Source: Rhizophlyctis rosea (lineage: Eukaryota; Chytridiomycota; Chytridiomycetes; Rhizophlyctidales; Rhizophlyctidaceae). From it: a stretch of DNA of 64,000 bases. The stretch is from contig JADGJC010000039.1 in NCBI GenBank assembly GCA_027596075.1, forward strand, positions 124,001 to 188,000. Direction: 5' to 3'. The translations under genes and the position numbers were made by a program. The notes under the pieces were generated by a model, which saw only the letters and a list, made by a program, of their open reading frames with translations, was not told the DNA's origin and ran no database searches. Positions 48,607 through 61,934 of this stretch are shown here, in pieces (positions within the stretch are counted from its first letter, which is position 1; every line of letters starts with the position of its first letter).

Positions 48607-49523
48607 TTAAGTCTGCACTACTCCCCTCCTCACTCCCACCCCTTTCCCTCCCTGACTCCCTGACCCCAACCCGACCGAGAAAGGCCCCGGCGGCGGCGGG
48701 TACAGCGGTTTCTTCATTTTCCTATCCTCACCAACACCAAACTCTCCCAGTCCAGATATCTCCATCTGCTTCAACACTTGCACTAGGTCCTCGTCCACCT
48801 TCTTTAGGAGGTCGTCGACGCGCTGGGGTGGTGGGTGGGTTGACTGTGGGGGTGTGTTTGTTTGCGTACTGGAGCGGGAGTGGGGTATGGGCGTTGGACG
48901 GGGTGAGGGGCAGGGGGAGGGTGTTAGGGACGATGTGTGGGAGTAGGGTTTTAGGTATGGGGATTGGAATGGTGAGGGTGAGGATGTTGTTGCGCGGATG
49001 GGTATGTCGAGGGTTTTGCGGAGGTGGATGGAGTCGTTTGTCCAGAGGCGGTTGTAGCGTTTTATGTCTGATGCCTGGAGATTGTACAGGATTGCGTGCG
49101 TTAGTTTTCCGGAGAGATGTTCGTGGCTCTGCATGGTCTTTATGCTGATACGGATGTCCATACACGCATTGCGGTTCTCCATTCACTTTAACTGCATACC
49201 TTCACGCTATACATCAGACAAATCCCCTCCAGTGTATCTCCAGGTTTTATCTCGTGCACAATGATTTCGGGCGCACCCCCTATGCTGGCACCCGCAGCGG
49301 CAGCAATGGTGTTATCCGCCGGTGACGCAGGAGAAGACGCACCGCTGCCATTACCACCCTGGACATGTCGAACCTGTTTTTGTTTCTTGCGTTGAGCTTT
49401 CGCAGCTGCAATGGCATGTTCTATGTCGGTTGGAGTGATTGTTGTTGGAGCCGACAGGGGATCGATGATGACCGGCGTGCGCGGTGTTGCGGGCGTTGTT
49501 GGTGTTAGAAGTGGGGATGTCAT
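48607..49523 (-). CDS. LysM-domain protein, intracellular LYSMD-like
   Basis: Two exons, 49200-49523 and 48607-49074, give 263 residues. One LysM domain crosses the junction: IIVHEIKPGDTLEGICLMYS then ASDIKRYNRLWTNDSIHLRK, ending TLDIPI. No signal peptide is seen, so it resembles the intracellular LYSMD group rather than secreted chitin-binding effectors. The N-terminus is Pro/Thr-rich (MTSPLLTPTTPATP), and the C-terminal half is disordered with a helix (VDDLLKKVDEDLVQVLKQM). The ATG at 49523 is chosen because the longer frame upstream begins with a non-ATG codon and has an unconserved composition. Confidence 0.85.
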
Positions 49524-49934
49524 TCTTGCGGGGTTCGATGGTGTGCGAGATGTGGAGAGATGAGATGGCAGGGTGAGTGAGAAAAGGTAACAGCGTATAC
49601 TTAGTCGTTTAATGCCTGATCTGACCAATGCGTGGGTGGTGAGAAGATAAAAAATCCGATCCGAAACCTCCGACCGCAAAACCTTGGGGAAAAAGGAACA
49701 CTTCCTGGCTTCCATGCAGCGAGTGGCACAGCACAATGCTTACATAACGGTTGGCTACCAACTGCTATTTTTGGCCGTCCATTTGTTTACTCGCTGCGAG
49801 TTCTTTTTGGGCTGTTGGCATGTTGGTTTTCGTTTCTGAAATTGTCAGTTTTGGGTCTTCACTTGTATCATACTAGCCATAGAGCACGCAGCCAGTTTTA
49901 GACTTGAAGTTTCCATACATACACAGGTGCCATT
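49524..49934. promoter_or_regulatory. Bidirectional spacer, LysM protein / CDKAL1
   Basis: 411 bp between divergent start codons; no clear core promoter motif. Confidence 0.45.
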
Positions 49935-52127
49935 ATGATGGGGAAACGGGAGGCGTGCGACGACGACGTCGTCGACATTGAAGAGCTCTCCATAGCTCAA
50001 GACCCAGACTCTGCCTATCAACGTCAATCCCTCCGCTCCGTGGCTGTAAAGTCGTTCCGCAGGCGCAGAACAGCCGATATAGAAGAAGCTCCCATAGACT
50101 CTTCGGACAGTCCTACCGCAGACGGCAGTGCCGACCCAACACACTTCCTCCCCGGTCGTGCCTCCGTCTTTGTCAAAACTTGGGGCTGCAGCCATAACAA
50201 CTCCGACGGCGAATATATGGCGGGTCTTCTATCAGCTGCAGGCTACACTGTACTGCTGGAAGACTCCAAAAAGGATGCAGCAGACTTGTGGCTGCTAAAC
50301 TCCTGCACAGTAAAAGGTCCTTCCGAGCAGACTTTTGTGAACGATATCCAGCGGGGAACACAAAGGGGGAAGAAGGTTGTGGTTGCGGGCTGTGTTCCGC
50401 AGGGCAACCCGAAGGGGGATGCGTGGAAGGGGCTGAGTGTTATTGGTGTTCAGCAGATTGATCAAGTTGTTGGAGTGGTTGAAGAGACGTTGAAAGGGAA
50501 CTCGGTTAGAATGCTGAAGGAAGTCAAAGTTATCGATGAGGCTGGAAAGAAGAAGAAGGCGGGTGGCACTCGGCTGGATCTTCCAAAGGTCCGCCGGAAC
50601 CCCTACATTGAAATCATTCCCATCAATACAGGGTAAAGATCATATTCAGACATATTCAAATCCGCCTCATGTTCTATACCTAGAGACTAACACATTCACC
50701 GCCTCTAAACCTAGCTGCCTAAACCAATGCACATACTGCAAAACCAAACACGCCCGCGGCGACCTAGGCTCCTACACCCCCGCCGAAATCGTCGCCCGCG
50801 TCTCCCAAGTCCTCGACGAAAACGTCCAAGAAATCTGGCTCACCTCCGAAGACACTGGCGCATACGGCCACGACATCTCGGTCTCCATAGTACAACTCCT
50901 CGACTCCATCATCGCCGCCATGGAATCCCATCCCAAGCAATCCGCCATGCTACGAGTGGGAATGACCAACCCACCATATATTTTGGAACATGTTCACGAT
51001 ATTGCACGGATTTTGAGCCATCCGAGGGTGTATTCGTTTTTGCATGTTCCGGTGCAGGCGGGGAGTGATAAGGTCTTGAATGATATGAGACGGTGTTATA
51101 CGCAGGAGGATTTCAGGACTGTTGTGGATACTTTGAGGGCGGGGGTGGAGGGTGGTGTGACGATTGCTACGGATGTTATTTGCGGGTTTCCGACGGAGAG
51201 TGAGGAAGATTTTGAAGAGACATTAGAGTTGTTGCGGAAGTATGAGTTTCCGGTTTTGCATATTTCTCAGGTTAGTTGGGTGGTTTGTTGTACATTCCGA
51301 GCTACGTTTGGTGTTATTCTTGGGGAAGGGGATCTATTGGAGATGCTTAGGACTGGCCACTGACTGTGTTCCAATTCCTTATGCATCAATAGTTTTATCC
51401 CCGCCCCGGCACACCTGCATCCCGCCTTCCCCGCCTCCCAACCCACATAACAAAATCACGTTCCCGCCGCGCTACACAAATCTTCGAATCATATGAAAAG
51501 AATTCCCATCTTGTTGGCACCACGCAGCGTATTCTAGTCACAGATAGATCTTCCGACGGCAAGCATTATGTCGGACATAATAAGATGTACCAGCAGGTTT
51601 TGGTGGAGGAGGATGAGCGGCTGATGGGGAGGTGGTGTGAGGTCGAGGTTGTCAGGGCTGGGAAGTACTTTTTGGAAGGGAAGGTTATTGGAGGTGTGGA
51701 GGGGGAGGAAGAAGAGGGCGTGGGGAGGAGGAGGGTGCCAAAGTTGATCAGAGTTAAGAGGGAGTTGAGGAGGGTTGTTGGGGAGGGGGATGATGGGACG
51801 GAGTTAAGTCTAGGGAGTGGAGGTGGATGTGGTGGGGGAACGGGTGGAGGTTGCTGTGGGACTGTTGGAGTGGAGGGGGAAAGTTGTTGTGGGAGCGGTT
51901 GTGGGGGAAGTGGAGAGGGAGTGGCTGTAGATCGGGAGGAGGCGGATGGAGGGAAGTTGGAACTTCTGCCGTTGAGTTTGTATGGTGGAGGTTTGTTGGC
52001 GGTTGGGGCAGGGCTCCTCCGACTGCGTGATGTACGGTGGAGTTGGCGGGTTGGAGTGTTGGTGGGTACGGCTTGGGTGGGATGGGAAGGAATGGAGTGG
52101 TGGTTACGGCGCCGACGGATACGGTAA
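49935..52127 (+). CDS. CDKAL1: tRNA-t6A37 methylthiotransferase CDKAL1
   Basis: Radical-SAM enzyme that converts t6A37 of tRNA to ms2t6A. Exons 49935-50632, 50715-51270 and 51393-52127 give 662 residues. N-terminal 4Fe-4S site: [11 protein letters not shown] (Cys85), LNSCTVKG and VAGCVPQ. The radical-SAM CxxxCxxC is CLNQCTYC (Cys234, 238, 241). Conserved [18 protein letters not shown] and a TRAM domain ([20 protein letters not shown]) follow. A Gly/Cys-rich insertion (about 558-592) lies before a hydrophobic C-terminus ([17 protein letters not shown], about 613-629) that could act as a membrane anchor, as in animal CDKAL1. Yeast lacks this enzyme. Confidence 0.95.
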
Positions 52128-52363
52128 TGTTTGCCATTGTCAGTTTTATAAAATGGGGTTGCAACTTGCTTTCCTCGATGGAAAGAAAGACATCGCATGT
52201 TTTCTCGAAGCTGTGTTTGGAAACTAAACGCAAATCATGAGGTTGTTCAAGGCACGATTTGTGGGAGCATTGTAATTGTGCACTTCAAACAGCATGGTCT
52301 CATCTACAAGCTTCATGAAAAGCGACTGTCGCAAAGAATTATACAGACCATTTTGCCACCGCA

Positions 52364-54021
52364 TCAAGCCTTTGACCTTTTCGACTTCCTAGCCTCACTG
52401 GAGTTACTACCTTCGTTGCCAACACTTCCGTCGTCGATGCTATCCGCTGGCCTCTTGGATCCCTTGCCTTTCCCTTCCACCAATTCATTTACTCCCGGCT
52501 TTTTGTTACCGACAACTTGATCACCCCTCCTATTCCCATCCCGCTTTTCCTTTGCCTTACGAGCCTCAAGGAAAACCCCATCCATACAATCAACCAACAC
52601 CCTAACCCTTCTCTTCCTATTTTCACAAGGCACAGCACTTGCATATCCGTCCCAAACACCTTCCTTGAACCCATGAATAGTACTCCTTCTCGGCTGCCAA
52701 TCGATGATGCCGTGCGCCATCTCCTTCACGATAAGCTCGACGCACTCCCTTCCATATGTGGCCGCATAGTCGGTTTCGGGACTAAACGTCGCAAGCCGCA
52801 TGGCATTCATTAGCACAGAGCGGATGACAGATTTGTACTCGCGACTGCATGTATTGGTTTGGAGGAGAGCAGTTGCATAGCACCATCTGTCAAGGGGCCT
52901 GCGAGATGCCAAGAGGTAGGTGGCTTCGCTGTGGAGATAGCGGGGATGCAAGGTCTCGCCATTCTCCGTTATTTGTCGCCGGATTTCAGGGATTGACAAT
53001 GGAGAGGAGCGGATGGCGGAGCGGAGGCGGAGGTTTGGGTATATTGTTTTGTATGCAGGAGAAAGGGCGAAGATGACTGGTTCAGCAAATGTGGTGATAA
53101 TTCTTTGATGAACTTGCCAATCCTCTCCTCCGGAGAGGCTTTCCAGCAGTTGAAGGCGGTAAAATTCGAAGCGGAATCGGTCCTTTGTGGGGGCAGTGTT
53201 GTATAAGGATTTGATGGACGCCAAGCTTTCGGTGAGACTCTCAAGGTCAATACGTTTGATCCATGGTACAACCTCCCACAGCTTGATGTTTCGCTTGATA
53301 ACCGGATTCATCAAGTAGAGCGTGTGTCCGTTGAAGCCGTCTATGTCCTCCTTGAAAAACTCCGCAAGTGGAAACAGTTCTTCATCTATCATACGGTGGA
53401 GTTCTTTCACGTTGCTGACTGGACCAATGCTGCCGTTCAAACGAGCCGCAGATGGGGAGAGGTCGCCACACCAGGGTGTCCTGCCCGGGGATTTGGATAT
53501 GACATCTGGGTACCATCTCAAAGCGCGCTCTTTGATTTCCGTTGCGGCCTGACGCAAAGCTCGTTTGCGTTTAGCTTTGTGGAGATACTTTTCGAGGTAG
53601 TAGAGCGGTTGTTTGGGGCCTTGGAAGATGGTATCCAGGAGGCTGTTGTTGTTCGCCCAAAGTGGGAAACGTAACAATGAAGCCGCTGTAGTGTGATGGA
53701 GAGTCTCTTAGACGTTGGTAAGATCAGAAACGAGAAATATAAAAATCTACTCCTACCGGCAGAATGTGGTGGCTCCAATTTGAACAGCGCGAGAACAGTA
53801 TGCGGATCCCGTAGGATGGAGTGAAGTCTGCGACATGTCTTTTCGAAGGTATGCATGCAAGAAAGAGGCAGGTGGCAGAGTATGGACAATATAGCATCGT
53901 CGTTGATTGTTGCAAGCGTTGGAGTTTGACGAGGAGGACGTGGACAATCCATATGCTTAGATTGGCTAGAGCTAATGCAACTGCGACCATTACCATCATT
54001 CATGTTTGCATCCGTCTTCAT
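52364..54021 (-). CDS. F-box-like protein, tandem paralogue A
   Basis: Exons 53757-54021 and 52364-53685 give 528 residues. The N-terminus has an F-box-like helix set: LATINDDAILSILCHLPLSC then HTFEKTCRRLHSILRDPHTV. The body is shared with paralogue B (55092-56749): RFPLWANN, YYLEKYLHKAK, EELFPLAEFFKE, NPVIKRNIKL, YPNLRLRSAIRSSP, RPLDRWCYATALLQT, GIIDWQPRRSTI. The C-terminus is Lys/Arg-rich and disordered. F-box proteins usually recruit substrates to SCF ubiquitin ligases, but the body matches no domain I know. The intron sits at the same place in both copies, so they arose by tandem duplication. Confidence 0.8.
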
Positions 54022-55091
54022 CTAAACTAACTACCATGATGAAGTTGGTTCGAGTTGACAGCAGCAAGAGAAGGAAGGGCCTTGAATGGCATGGAGTCGC
54101 ACGTGCAAGAAGAAACTTCCATTTAACTCATTTCATCGAATCTGAAAGAGGAACTATACCTGAAACATGCTGCGCCTGCTTGTGACTTGTGACTGTGAGT
54201 GGAATCAGTGGATGAAGCGCAGTCTTAGACCCTGTGACGCGTCTTTCTCATGCCTATCGCATCCACTTCACTTCCCCTCTAATATCATCCCGCCATATAC
54301 TCAATGGGTCTCTGTCCCAAGGTAAGATCGGTATGCCTCGTGTCACTTCGTGCGCAAGCTTCCCATTCTTTGAAGCGAACAGACATCATAGTCGAAGCTT
54401 GGTACGTTCAAGCTGGCAAGCTTGATGGCACAGTCAAGAGAATGGGTAATGCGCCTCCAGGCCCGACGACATAAGACCCTTATTTCACAACTTTTTATTG
54501 ATTGCATGAATTAGTCTCTTCATTCACTTCGTCAGTGAATAGGTGCCTCTCAAGCGCGATTATAACTCTTGACGCCCTCTGTCAGCGCACTTTCCCCTCG
54601 CTTGACATTAAGCAGAGTTTTCGACCTTGGCGGTGGGTTCGTGCGTACATCACCTGTGCGTGGCAACATGATGTGAAAAGATGCGAGCCTGTTTGACCAA
54701 CTGATTTGCATACAGCTTGTGGAGTTAAGAATGCTGTGCCTTCAAGTTTGGACACACCTTGAAATGTGAAAAGTGGCCCTTCGACGCATCTTCGCTTCAG
54801 AAGGACCGTCGACATCCCATGTGACGGGTCGACGTTGGACTTGGCCCCACGGTCCTCTCGTCCTCATCAAGCTCTTGATCACAATGTTCACAGCTGACAA
54901 TAACGTTTTCCCATTAGGTTTATGCAACCATCTCTCGTCAATGAGTCATGGTGGAGCTTTGCCCCTCTCATATTGGGAGCTTCATGTGCGTGGACTGCGG
55001 CATGCCTCAAACGGAGATGAGCAGTCAATGCCATTGTCCATGTTGCCACACTCTGGGATGCAGGTGTTGCTGCCGTGCTTCCTGTTAACAA
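54022..55091. other. 1.07 kb between tandem paralogues, no gene seen
   Basis: This is the upstream flank of paralogue A. Short ORFs on both strands (for example 54773-55111) have no recognisable features. I see no transposon ends, repeats or RNA gene here. Confidence 0.5.
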
Positions 55092-56749
55092 TTATCTCGA
55101 TGGTTTTGTAAAACTGACAGGTTCCTCGTTATCAGAACTACCCGATTTGGGCATAGCCTTCAACCTTCTGGAGCTTGCACGGCCATTAGCACTCATCCAT
55201 TCCGTACTCCTGTCCCGGTCAGAATATTTGCTTCTACTGACTTCCCCACTCCCCATTTTCCCACCAGTTCCGTCGGCACGTTCCGCCCCTTCGCCCCTCT
55301 CCTTCAACCCTTCCCGTGCCGTAGCAAAAACATCCACCATCCACCCCATCCACCTCTCAATCCGCTTGCGTTTCTTGTCAATCCGCGATGGCGTCCTGTC
55401 CGATTTGAACATGAAATCAAAGCATCCATATCGCTTTGTAAACTGTTGCTTAAACTCCAAAATTGTCTCTATGCTAGGCCGCCAATCAATACTCCCATAT
55501 GCCATCGCATCTACGATATCTTCCAAAGTTTCCCTTGCATACATCGTCCCCTGCGACACTTTCCCTCCTAATGTTGCAGACCACAGGGCTCTCAGCAGGC
55601 TGTCGCGGATCAAAGTCCTAATTGTTCCTTGGGTTTCAGGAGTTTGTAGGAGACCGATCGCGTAGCACCATCCGGTGAAGGGTAGACGAGAACGGTCAAG
55701 GTACTCAGCTTCTTGTGAGAGATAGTGCTCGGACAATGTCTGACCGTTTTTGGTTGTTTGGTAGTGTATCTCAGGGAGGTTTACAGGTGTGGAGCGAATG
55801 GCGAAGCAGAGTCGAAGGTGGGGGTATCTATCTTTGAAAACTGGCAAGAGGGCCGTTTCGACGATTGGAGGACATATGCCTATGAAAGTATTTTGGCAGC
55901 CCCATTCATTTTCCCCTGTCAGGCTGTTCAATAACCCCAAGAGATGGTATCGAAATTCTATCTGCTCACTACTGGACGCGGAGCTATAATGTTGGTTTGC
56001 AAATTTCGTGGTTTGAAGGTTGCCGTGGTTGTAGGTGAGCCTCGGTATGAGATCCCGTAACTTGACCCTTTTCTGGATGACGGGGTTGGTCAAGTAAGGC
56101 TCGTCTATATCCTTTCCTATCTCCTTGAAGAATTCTCCAAGAGGAAACATCTCGTCATCCAACATCTCCTTGAGGACGTCGGGGCTGTAAATCCGTGCAA
56201 AGAACCGAAAGGCGGAAGGGGAATAGTGAAGGAGCGGAGGACTTGTGGAGTCGATTTTCCGGTACCACTTTCTAGAGCGGATTTCGATATCGATCTTCGC
56301 TTGTTCTGACACCCCTTTTACTCTCGCTTTATTGAGAAACTTCTCTAGGAAATAGAGTGGTGGCTTCGGGCCTTCGAAAAGCAAATCTCGCAACTTGGCG
56401 TTGTTTGCCCAACGTGGGAAACGATTTAGTGCACCAACTGCAAACAAGTCAAAGTTTAGTGTCGCCACAAACCAAAAAAGGGAATTGACGGTCATCTTAC
56501 ATGCATGACAGGGTGCTTCCGACATGAATAAATGCATGACTATATGCGGGTTCCGCATGATGAAGCGAAGATCACGACAAAGAGTTTCGATGGTGCGCAT
56601 GGTTGTTAGAGGAATATAGCGGAGGATGCATATCAGTGCATCATCGTCCAGGGTCGCGAGCGTGCGAAAGCAGGGTGTGAACAGTCCAATTGTGTGCGGT
56701 AAGTACTGGTGGCATCATTGACGTTCACAGCCATGGTCTGTCGCGCCAT
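55092..56749 (-). CDS. F-box-like protein, tandem paralogue B, apparent 5' frameshift
   Basis: The last exon, 55092-56438, and an upstream exon ending at 56501 encode a protein co-linear with paralogue A (RFPRWANN, YFLEKFLNKAR, DEMFPLGEFFKE, NPVIQKRVKLR, YPHLRLCFAIRSTP, LPFTGWCYAIGLLQT, GSIDWRPSIETI). The F-box-like part (LATLDDDALICILRYIPLTT) is open upstream of the ATG at 56600 but reaches a stop before any ATG. The ATG at 56749 gives MARQTMAVNVNDATS...LDCSHPAF in another frame. Reading from it into the F-box frame needs a -1 shift near 56660-56670. If the base sequence is right, this copy is either a 5'-damaged pseudogene or uses a start I cannot see. Confidence 0.65.
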
Positions 56750-57247
56750 CGAGATGGAAGGATTTTGCAGGTAAAACGGGTCTACCTACCAGTTATGTGC
56801 GGTTGTCTTCCAAAATGTCAGGGTTCAGGAAGTGTCCATCCCAGGCCACGGCTTATGTAATTTAAGCACCCAGAAGATTTACAGCTTATCAGGTTTCTTC
56901 GATTCGTCAAGTCACTGAAGTTCGCACGCCGGCCTACAGATGTTTCCTATCCACGTGAAACCACTCAGACAGCACATAAGTTTTGAACAATCGTTCCACG
57001 ACTGGAAATACTAAATCCACGCCGGCTCATAACGCCGACATTCTGGACCACAGAAGTCGAACGCAACAAGAAACTATGACCATTTGTACAAAAGAGCAAG
57101 AACAGAAGTGAACAGGAAGATATCAAAAAATGCTACATGCTAGAAAAAAGTGATACAGCTCCAAAAGAAAGCCCACGCCCAAGGGCTACTTTTCATTTGC
57201 ACAAACCAATGCCCCAATTGAACCGAAGCGTGTAAACCACCTGCCCA
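56750..57247. other. Intergenic, no gene seen
   Basis: Upstream of paralogue B and downstream of the WDR5-like stop. No ORF or motif of note. Confidence 0.5.
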
Positions 57248-58647
<1,400 letters not shown>

Positions 58648-59345
58648 CTTAACTGTGGTGCCGTGTTATGAGATGGTGGTGTGTAGTCAGTGTATTAGCA
58701 GGCCGAAAGGTTTAGTAGTGTTTGTCGGGGATTGTGGAAAAGGAAGAGAAGGTTTGTTTGACCAGAAAATGTTTCCCGGCTCGGAGGTGAAAATTGTGGC
58801 ACAATCATGTTGGGGACCCGGCGACTGCGCCTCAAAGCTAATTGAATAATGTAGCTAAGAATGGGGTGGACCCTTGGGTGCACCACGCCCATCTCTGCAT
58901 ATGTATTCAACTTATTCAATGCTGGTCCCATTCTCACGAGCTGCCAGACCAGAGCTTCCAGTACTTTTGCATGTCTCAATTCGAGACTGGTAATTAGATA
59001 ACGCACTGCAAAAGCAAAAGTTAACATGCCGTTTTCTCTGCCAGCTACTCCCTCTCCTCCCTCTCCCCGCTACTCCCTCTGCCCATCCCTAGGCAAAAGC
59101 ATGCAATCATGCAAAATCAGTTATGGGAGCCTGCTAACGCCTAGAAACCTTATTCGTTGGATCTCCGAATCCCGACACAAACTTCCCGCCTCCTCCCTTA
59201 GTGCCTCATCTTTTATGCAACCACCCGCAATGAAGAATAACACATCTTTCAAAACCCCACGCCGCCGTTTCAACGCTTCCGCCACCGCTCCATGATTCCA
59301 CGTGAAAACTGTGCTGTGCAGGATCTCCAGTTTCGTGCACGGAAT
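58648..59345. other. Intergenic, no gene seen
   Basis: WDR5 promoter side and the 3' flank of the F-box/LRR-like gene. A plus-strand ORF at 59026-59295 is short and featureless. Confidence 0.5.
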
Positions 59346-60483
59346 CTAAAACAGCAGCTCGCACAGTGCCTCGCATTCAATATCAGCAATGGAGAGGTAT
59401 TCGAGGTTGCGCAAACGAGATAAGGGCGTAGCTACGTCTTGCAAATCATTGTTTTTGATATTGGCGACAGAAATCGTAACGCTGACGAAAGTTCTGAGTG
59501 CGGAGTTCGGTAAGGTGAGCAGTGCTTGCTTCCAAAAGTCGCTTTCGAGAGTGATGGTGGTCCGAGTAGGTTGCGTCAGGGTGTGCAGCGAGAGGGACGG
59601 TTTGAATGGTAATGACGGGAGCCGCCGGCCTGCGGAATTAGGCTTGCATATACTTATTTGAGCTAGCTTTGGAGCCGCTGTGGCTAGATTTGGAAAGACA
59701 ATGTTGGATGTGATAGACAGGGATTTGAGTGAACGTAACGAGAGAGTGCCCGGAAGAAACAACTCCATCCTGCGTTTCCGGCAGCTGATACTGAAACGAG
59801 TCATTTTCAACCGCAAGTGCTTGACCGGAGCGTTTTGTAGAACGTCGAGAAATTGTGCTAAACTAGCCGACTATGCATCACCTAAAAGCTCTATTTCGCA
59901 GATCCGCAGGTTCAGTGTCTGCCCGGAGTTTCCTGCGTGCACGAAGGTGCGTGCGACTTGCTGAAAGACACTTTGCCCATCCATTCGAGCAAACGCATAG
60001 TTCAGTAATTGACTCCAACTTGAGAGGTGAAATTGAAATCCAAGCGCTGCAGCTTGCTCAAGTGGATAACTGTCAAGGGTTTGCAGCCCGTACAGTTATC
60101 AAGGCGAAGACTTCGAACAGACGCCACTCGCAGGGGATCATGAAGAAAGACGTCATATGCTTTTTCCTCCCATTTGGACACATCTCCGTAGTTGTTGACG
60201 TCGAGACACTGGCCCCCTCGCAACCAGGCACCGGCACGCCTGCAAACCCAGTAGAATATTATGAGCGGAGTCTAAGAAACTCAGACGAGGGCTTCTTTAC
60301 CTGAGCAAGATGCAGTTCGTAAGGCAGACTTTCAGAAGTTGTACCGTCAGGGTGTTGCACTTGGACTTTCTCAAGACGGAAGTCGGAAGGCGGCTGGATG
60401 TGCTCAAAAATGGCGAATAAGACGTGGTCGGGCAACAACGTGATGTAGCAATAGGGGACGTCACGGGAGGTATTGATCGACAT
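59346..60483 (-). CDS. F-box/LRR-like gene with an internal TAG or 24 nt intron
   Basis: Exons 60301-60483, 60020-60208 and 59346-59960. The N-terminus looks like an F-box (ITLLPDHVLFAIFEHIQPPS). Later exons have irregular leucine-rich repeats (SVRSLRLDNCTGC, QTLNLRICEIELL, VKHLRLKMTRF, RSLKSLSITSNIVF, RNLEYLSIADIEC). The last exon is open from 59960 to the stop at 59346 except for one in-frame TAG at 59871-59873. That TAG lies inside a 24 nt stretch (59858-59881) that begins GT, ends AG and is a multiple of three. Either this is a nonsense mutation or an extremely short intron. The intron between 60020 and 59960 (59 bp) is normal. Confidence 0.65.
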
Positions 60484-60773
60484 TGAATCTGGCTTTGTGC
60501 TGTGCGTGGGGAGCCGAAAGGTATCTCAATGGAGGAACTTATTGCGAGATCTGTAAACAGCGGGATTGAGCGGGGAAAAGACGCAGTTGGGCCCTGGGCG
60601 GCTAGGGCATGGGAGAGGTGAATCAAGTTGACCCAAAGAAGTGCCTTCGTGGCCAATTGCCAACCACCTCCATGTTTCACTTCTTTCCACCCACCCCCAC
60701 ATCGTACTTCGCCATTTACTGAGCGCCCGACAGCATCCTGTAGCATTGCACCTTCGTTAGATAGGACTTGAGA
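60484..60773. promoter_or_regulatory. Bidirectional spacer, F-box/LRR-like gene / rhomboid
   Basis: 290 bp between divergent start codons. No clear core promoter motif was found. Confidence 0.4.
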
Positions 60774-61934
60774 ATGTCCCCACCGGTGCCGCTAGTAACC
60801 CGCAACCTGTTCCTTTGGAAGCATTCAATTCGCCACATAGTTTGCAGACCTACCAATACCTTATTTTCACATACTGTCATCCACCCCACGTTCCGCTTCA
60901 CATCTACAAAACTCCCGACGCCATCTCGCACACCACAGTCATCCTTCTTCACACGCGCATCACGTCCCACAACCGCACCATCACTTCTCACTTTCTTCCG
61001 CACCACTCTCCTCCAACACCGCGGCATCCGCTCCAACTGGTATGATAATGGCGGGAGTTCCAATTGGGGCGGGCGACAAAACTCCACCTTCAAACGGTGG
61101 TTGAACAACTTGAGTGATGAAAAGCTGATATATGGGCTGATAGGTGCTAATGTTACTGGTATGTTTATTTTTGAACCGACGACTGAATCATTGTTTACAA
61201 ACATCAAACTGCATGACTGCAACTAATGTACATCTCACCAATAGTGTTCCTCGCATGGCAATTTGCTCAAAGCGTTGCTGCACAAAAAGGAGATTACAAG
61301 TACCTACGCTTCATGCGGAACAATTTTGTGGTGTCTTGGGATCGGGTGCGGGATGGGAGAATATGGACATTAGTCACGTCCATGTTCAGTCACAATGGCC
61401 TTCTGCGTGAGTGCCTATTGATGCATCGTCATTGAAACGCTACTGGGCCCCATCTGATTTCATCATTCCGTAGACCTGGGAATAAACATGTTCGTCCTTC
61501 ACTCGTTTGGCCTAGGAGTTCTCCAACTCCTCGGCGCCCCCGCCTTCCTAAGTCTCTACTTCCTCTCTGGTCTTACCGGATCTCTCTTCTCAATCACTCA
61601 CGCCTACATCTACCGGCCCCGTCCCAACCCTTACTTCCCCATCAACCACCAGCCCGCATCTCCTGGTTCTCTCGGTGCCTCCGGAGCAATAGCGGGGCCG
61701 ATGGTCCTCTTTACCCTGCTCTACCCTCGCGCTCAGATGCTGCTGTTCATGGTTATTCCCGTCCCAGCTTGGGCGGCTATTGGTGGCTTCTTCGTGTGGG
61801 ATGTTTGGAGGAGTATAGGCGGGAGGAGTGGTGTTACAGATAGTGCGGGACATGTTGGGGGTGCCGTGGCGGGAATTGGGTATTGGTGGTGGAAATATGG
61901 AAGAGGGAAGAGGATTGGGAGGTGGAGGTTGTGA
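60774..61934 (+). CDS. Rhomboid intramembrane serine protease
   Basis: Exons 60774-61158, 61245-61406 and 61474-61934 give 335 residues. Catalytic Ser252 lies in GASGAIAG and His309 in DSAGHVGGAVAG. The region before them has the rhomboid pattern WTLVTSMFSHNGLLHLGINM. About six hydrophobic segments are visible between residue 125 and the C-terminus. The N-terminal 90 residues are basic and Ser/Thr-rich with almost no acidic residues, as in a mitochondrial presequence. That suggests a PCP1/PARL-like mitochondrial enzyme, although a secretory rhomboid is not excluded. Both introns are GT-AG and in phase. Confidence 0.92.

Noticed and set aside
51566..52198. 210-residue Pro/Ser-rich minus-strand ORF
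   Set aside because: It is antisense to the Gly/Cys-rich end of CDKAL1 and takes its composition from that strand.
54030..54060. GGTTCGAGTTGAC resembling a tRNA B box
   Set aside because: No A box, acceptor stem or anticodon arm can be folded around it.
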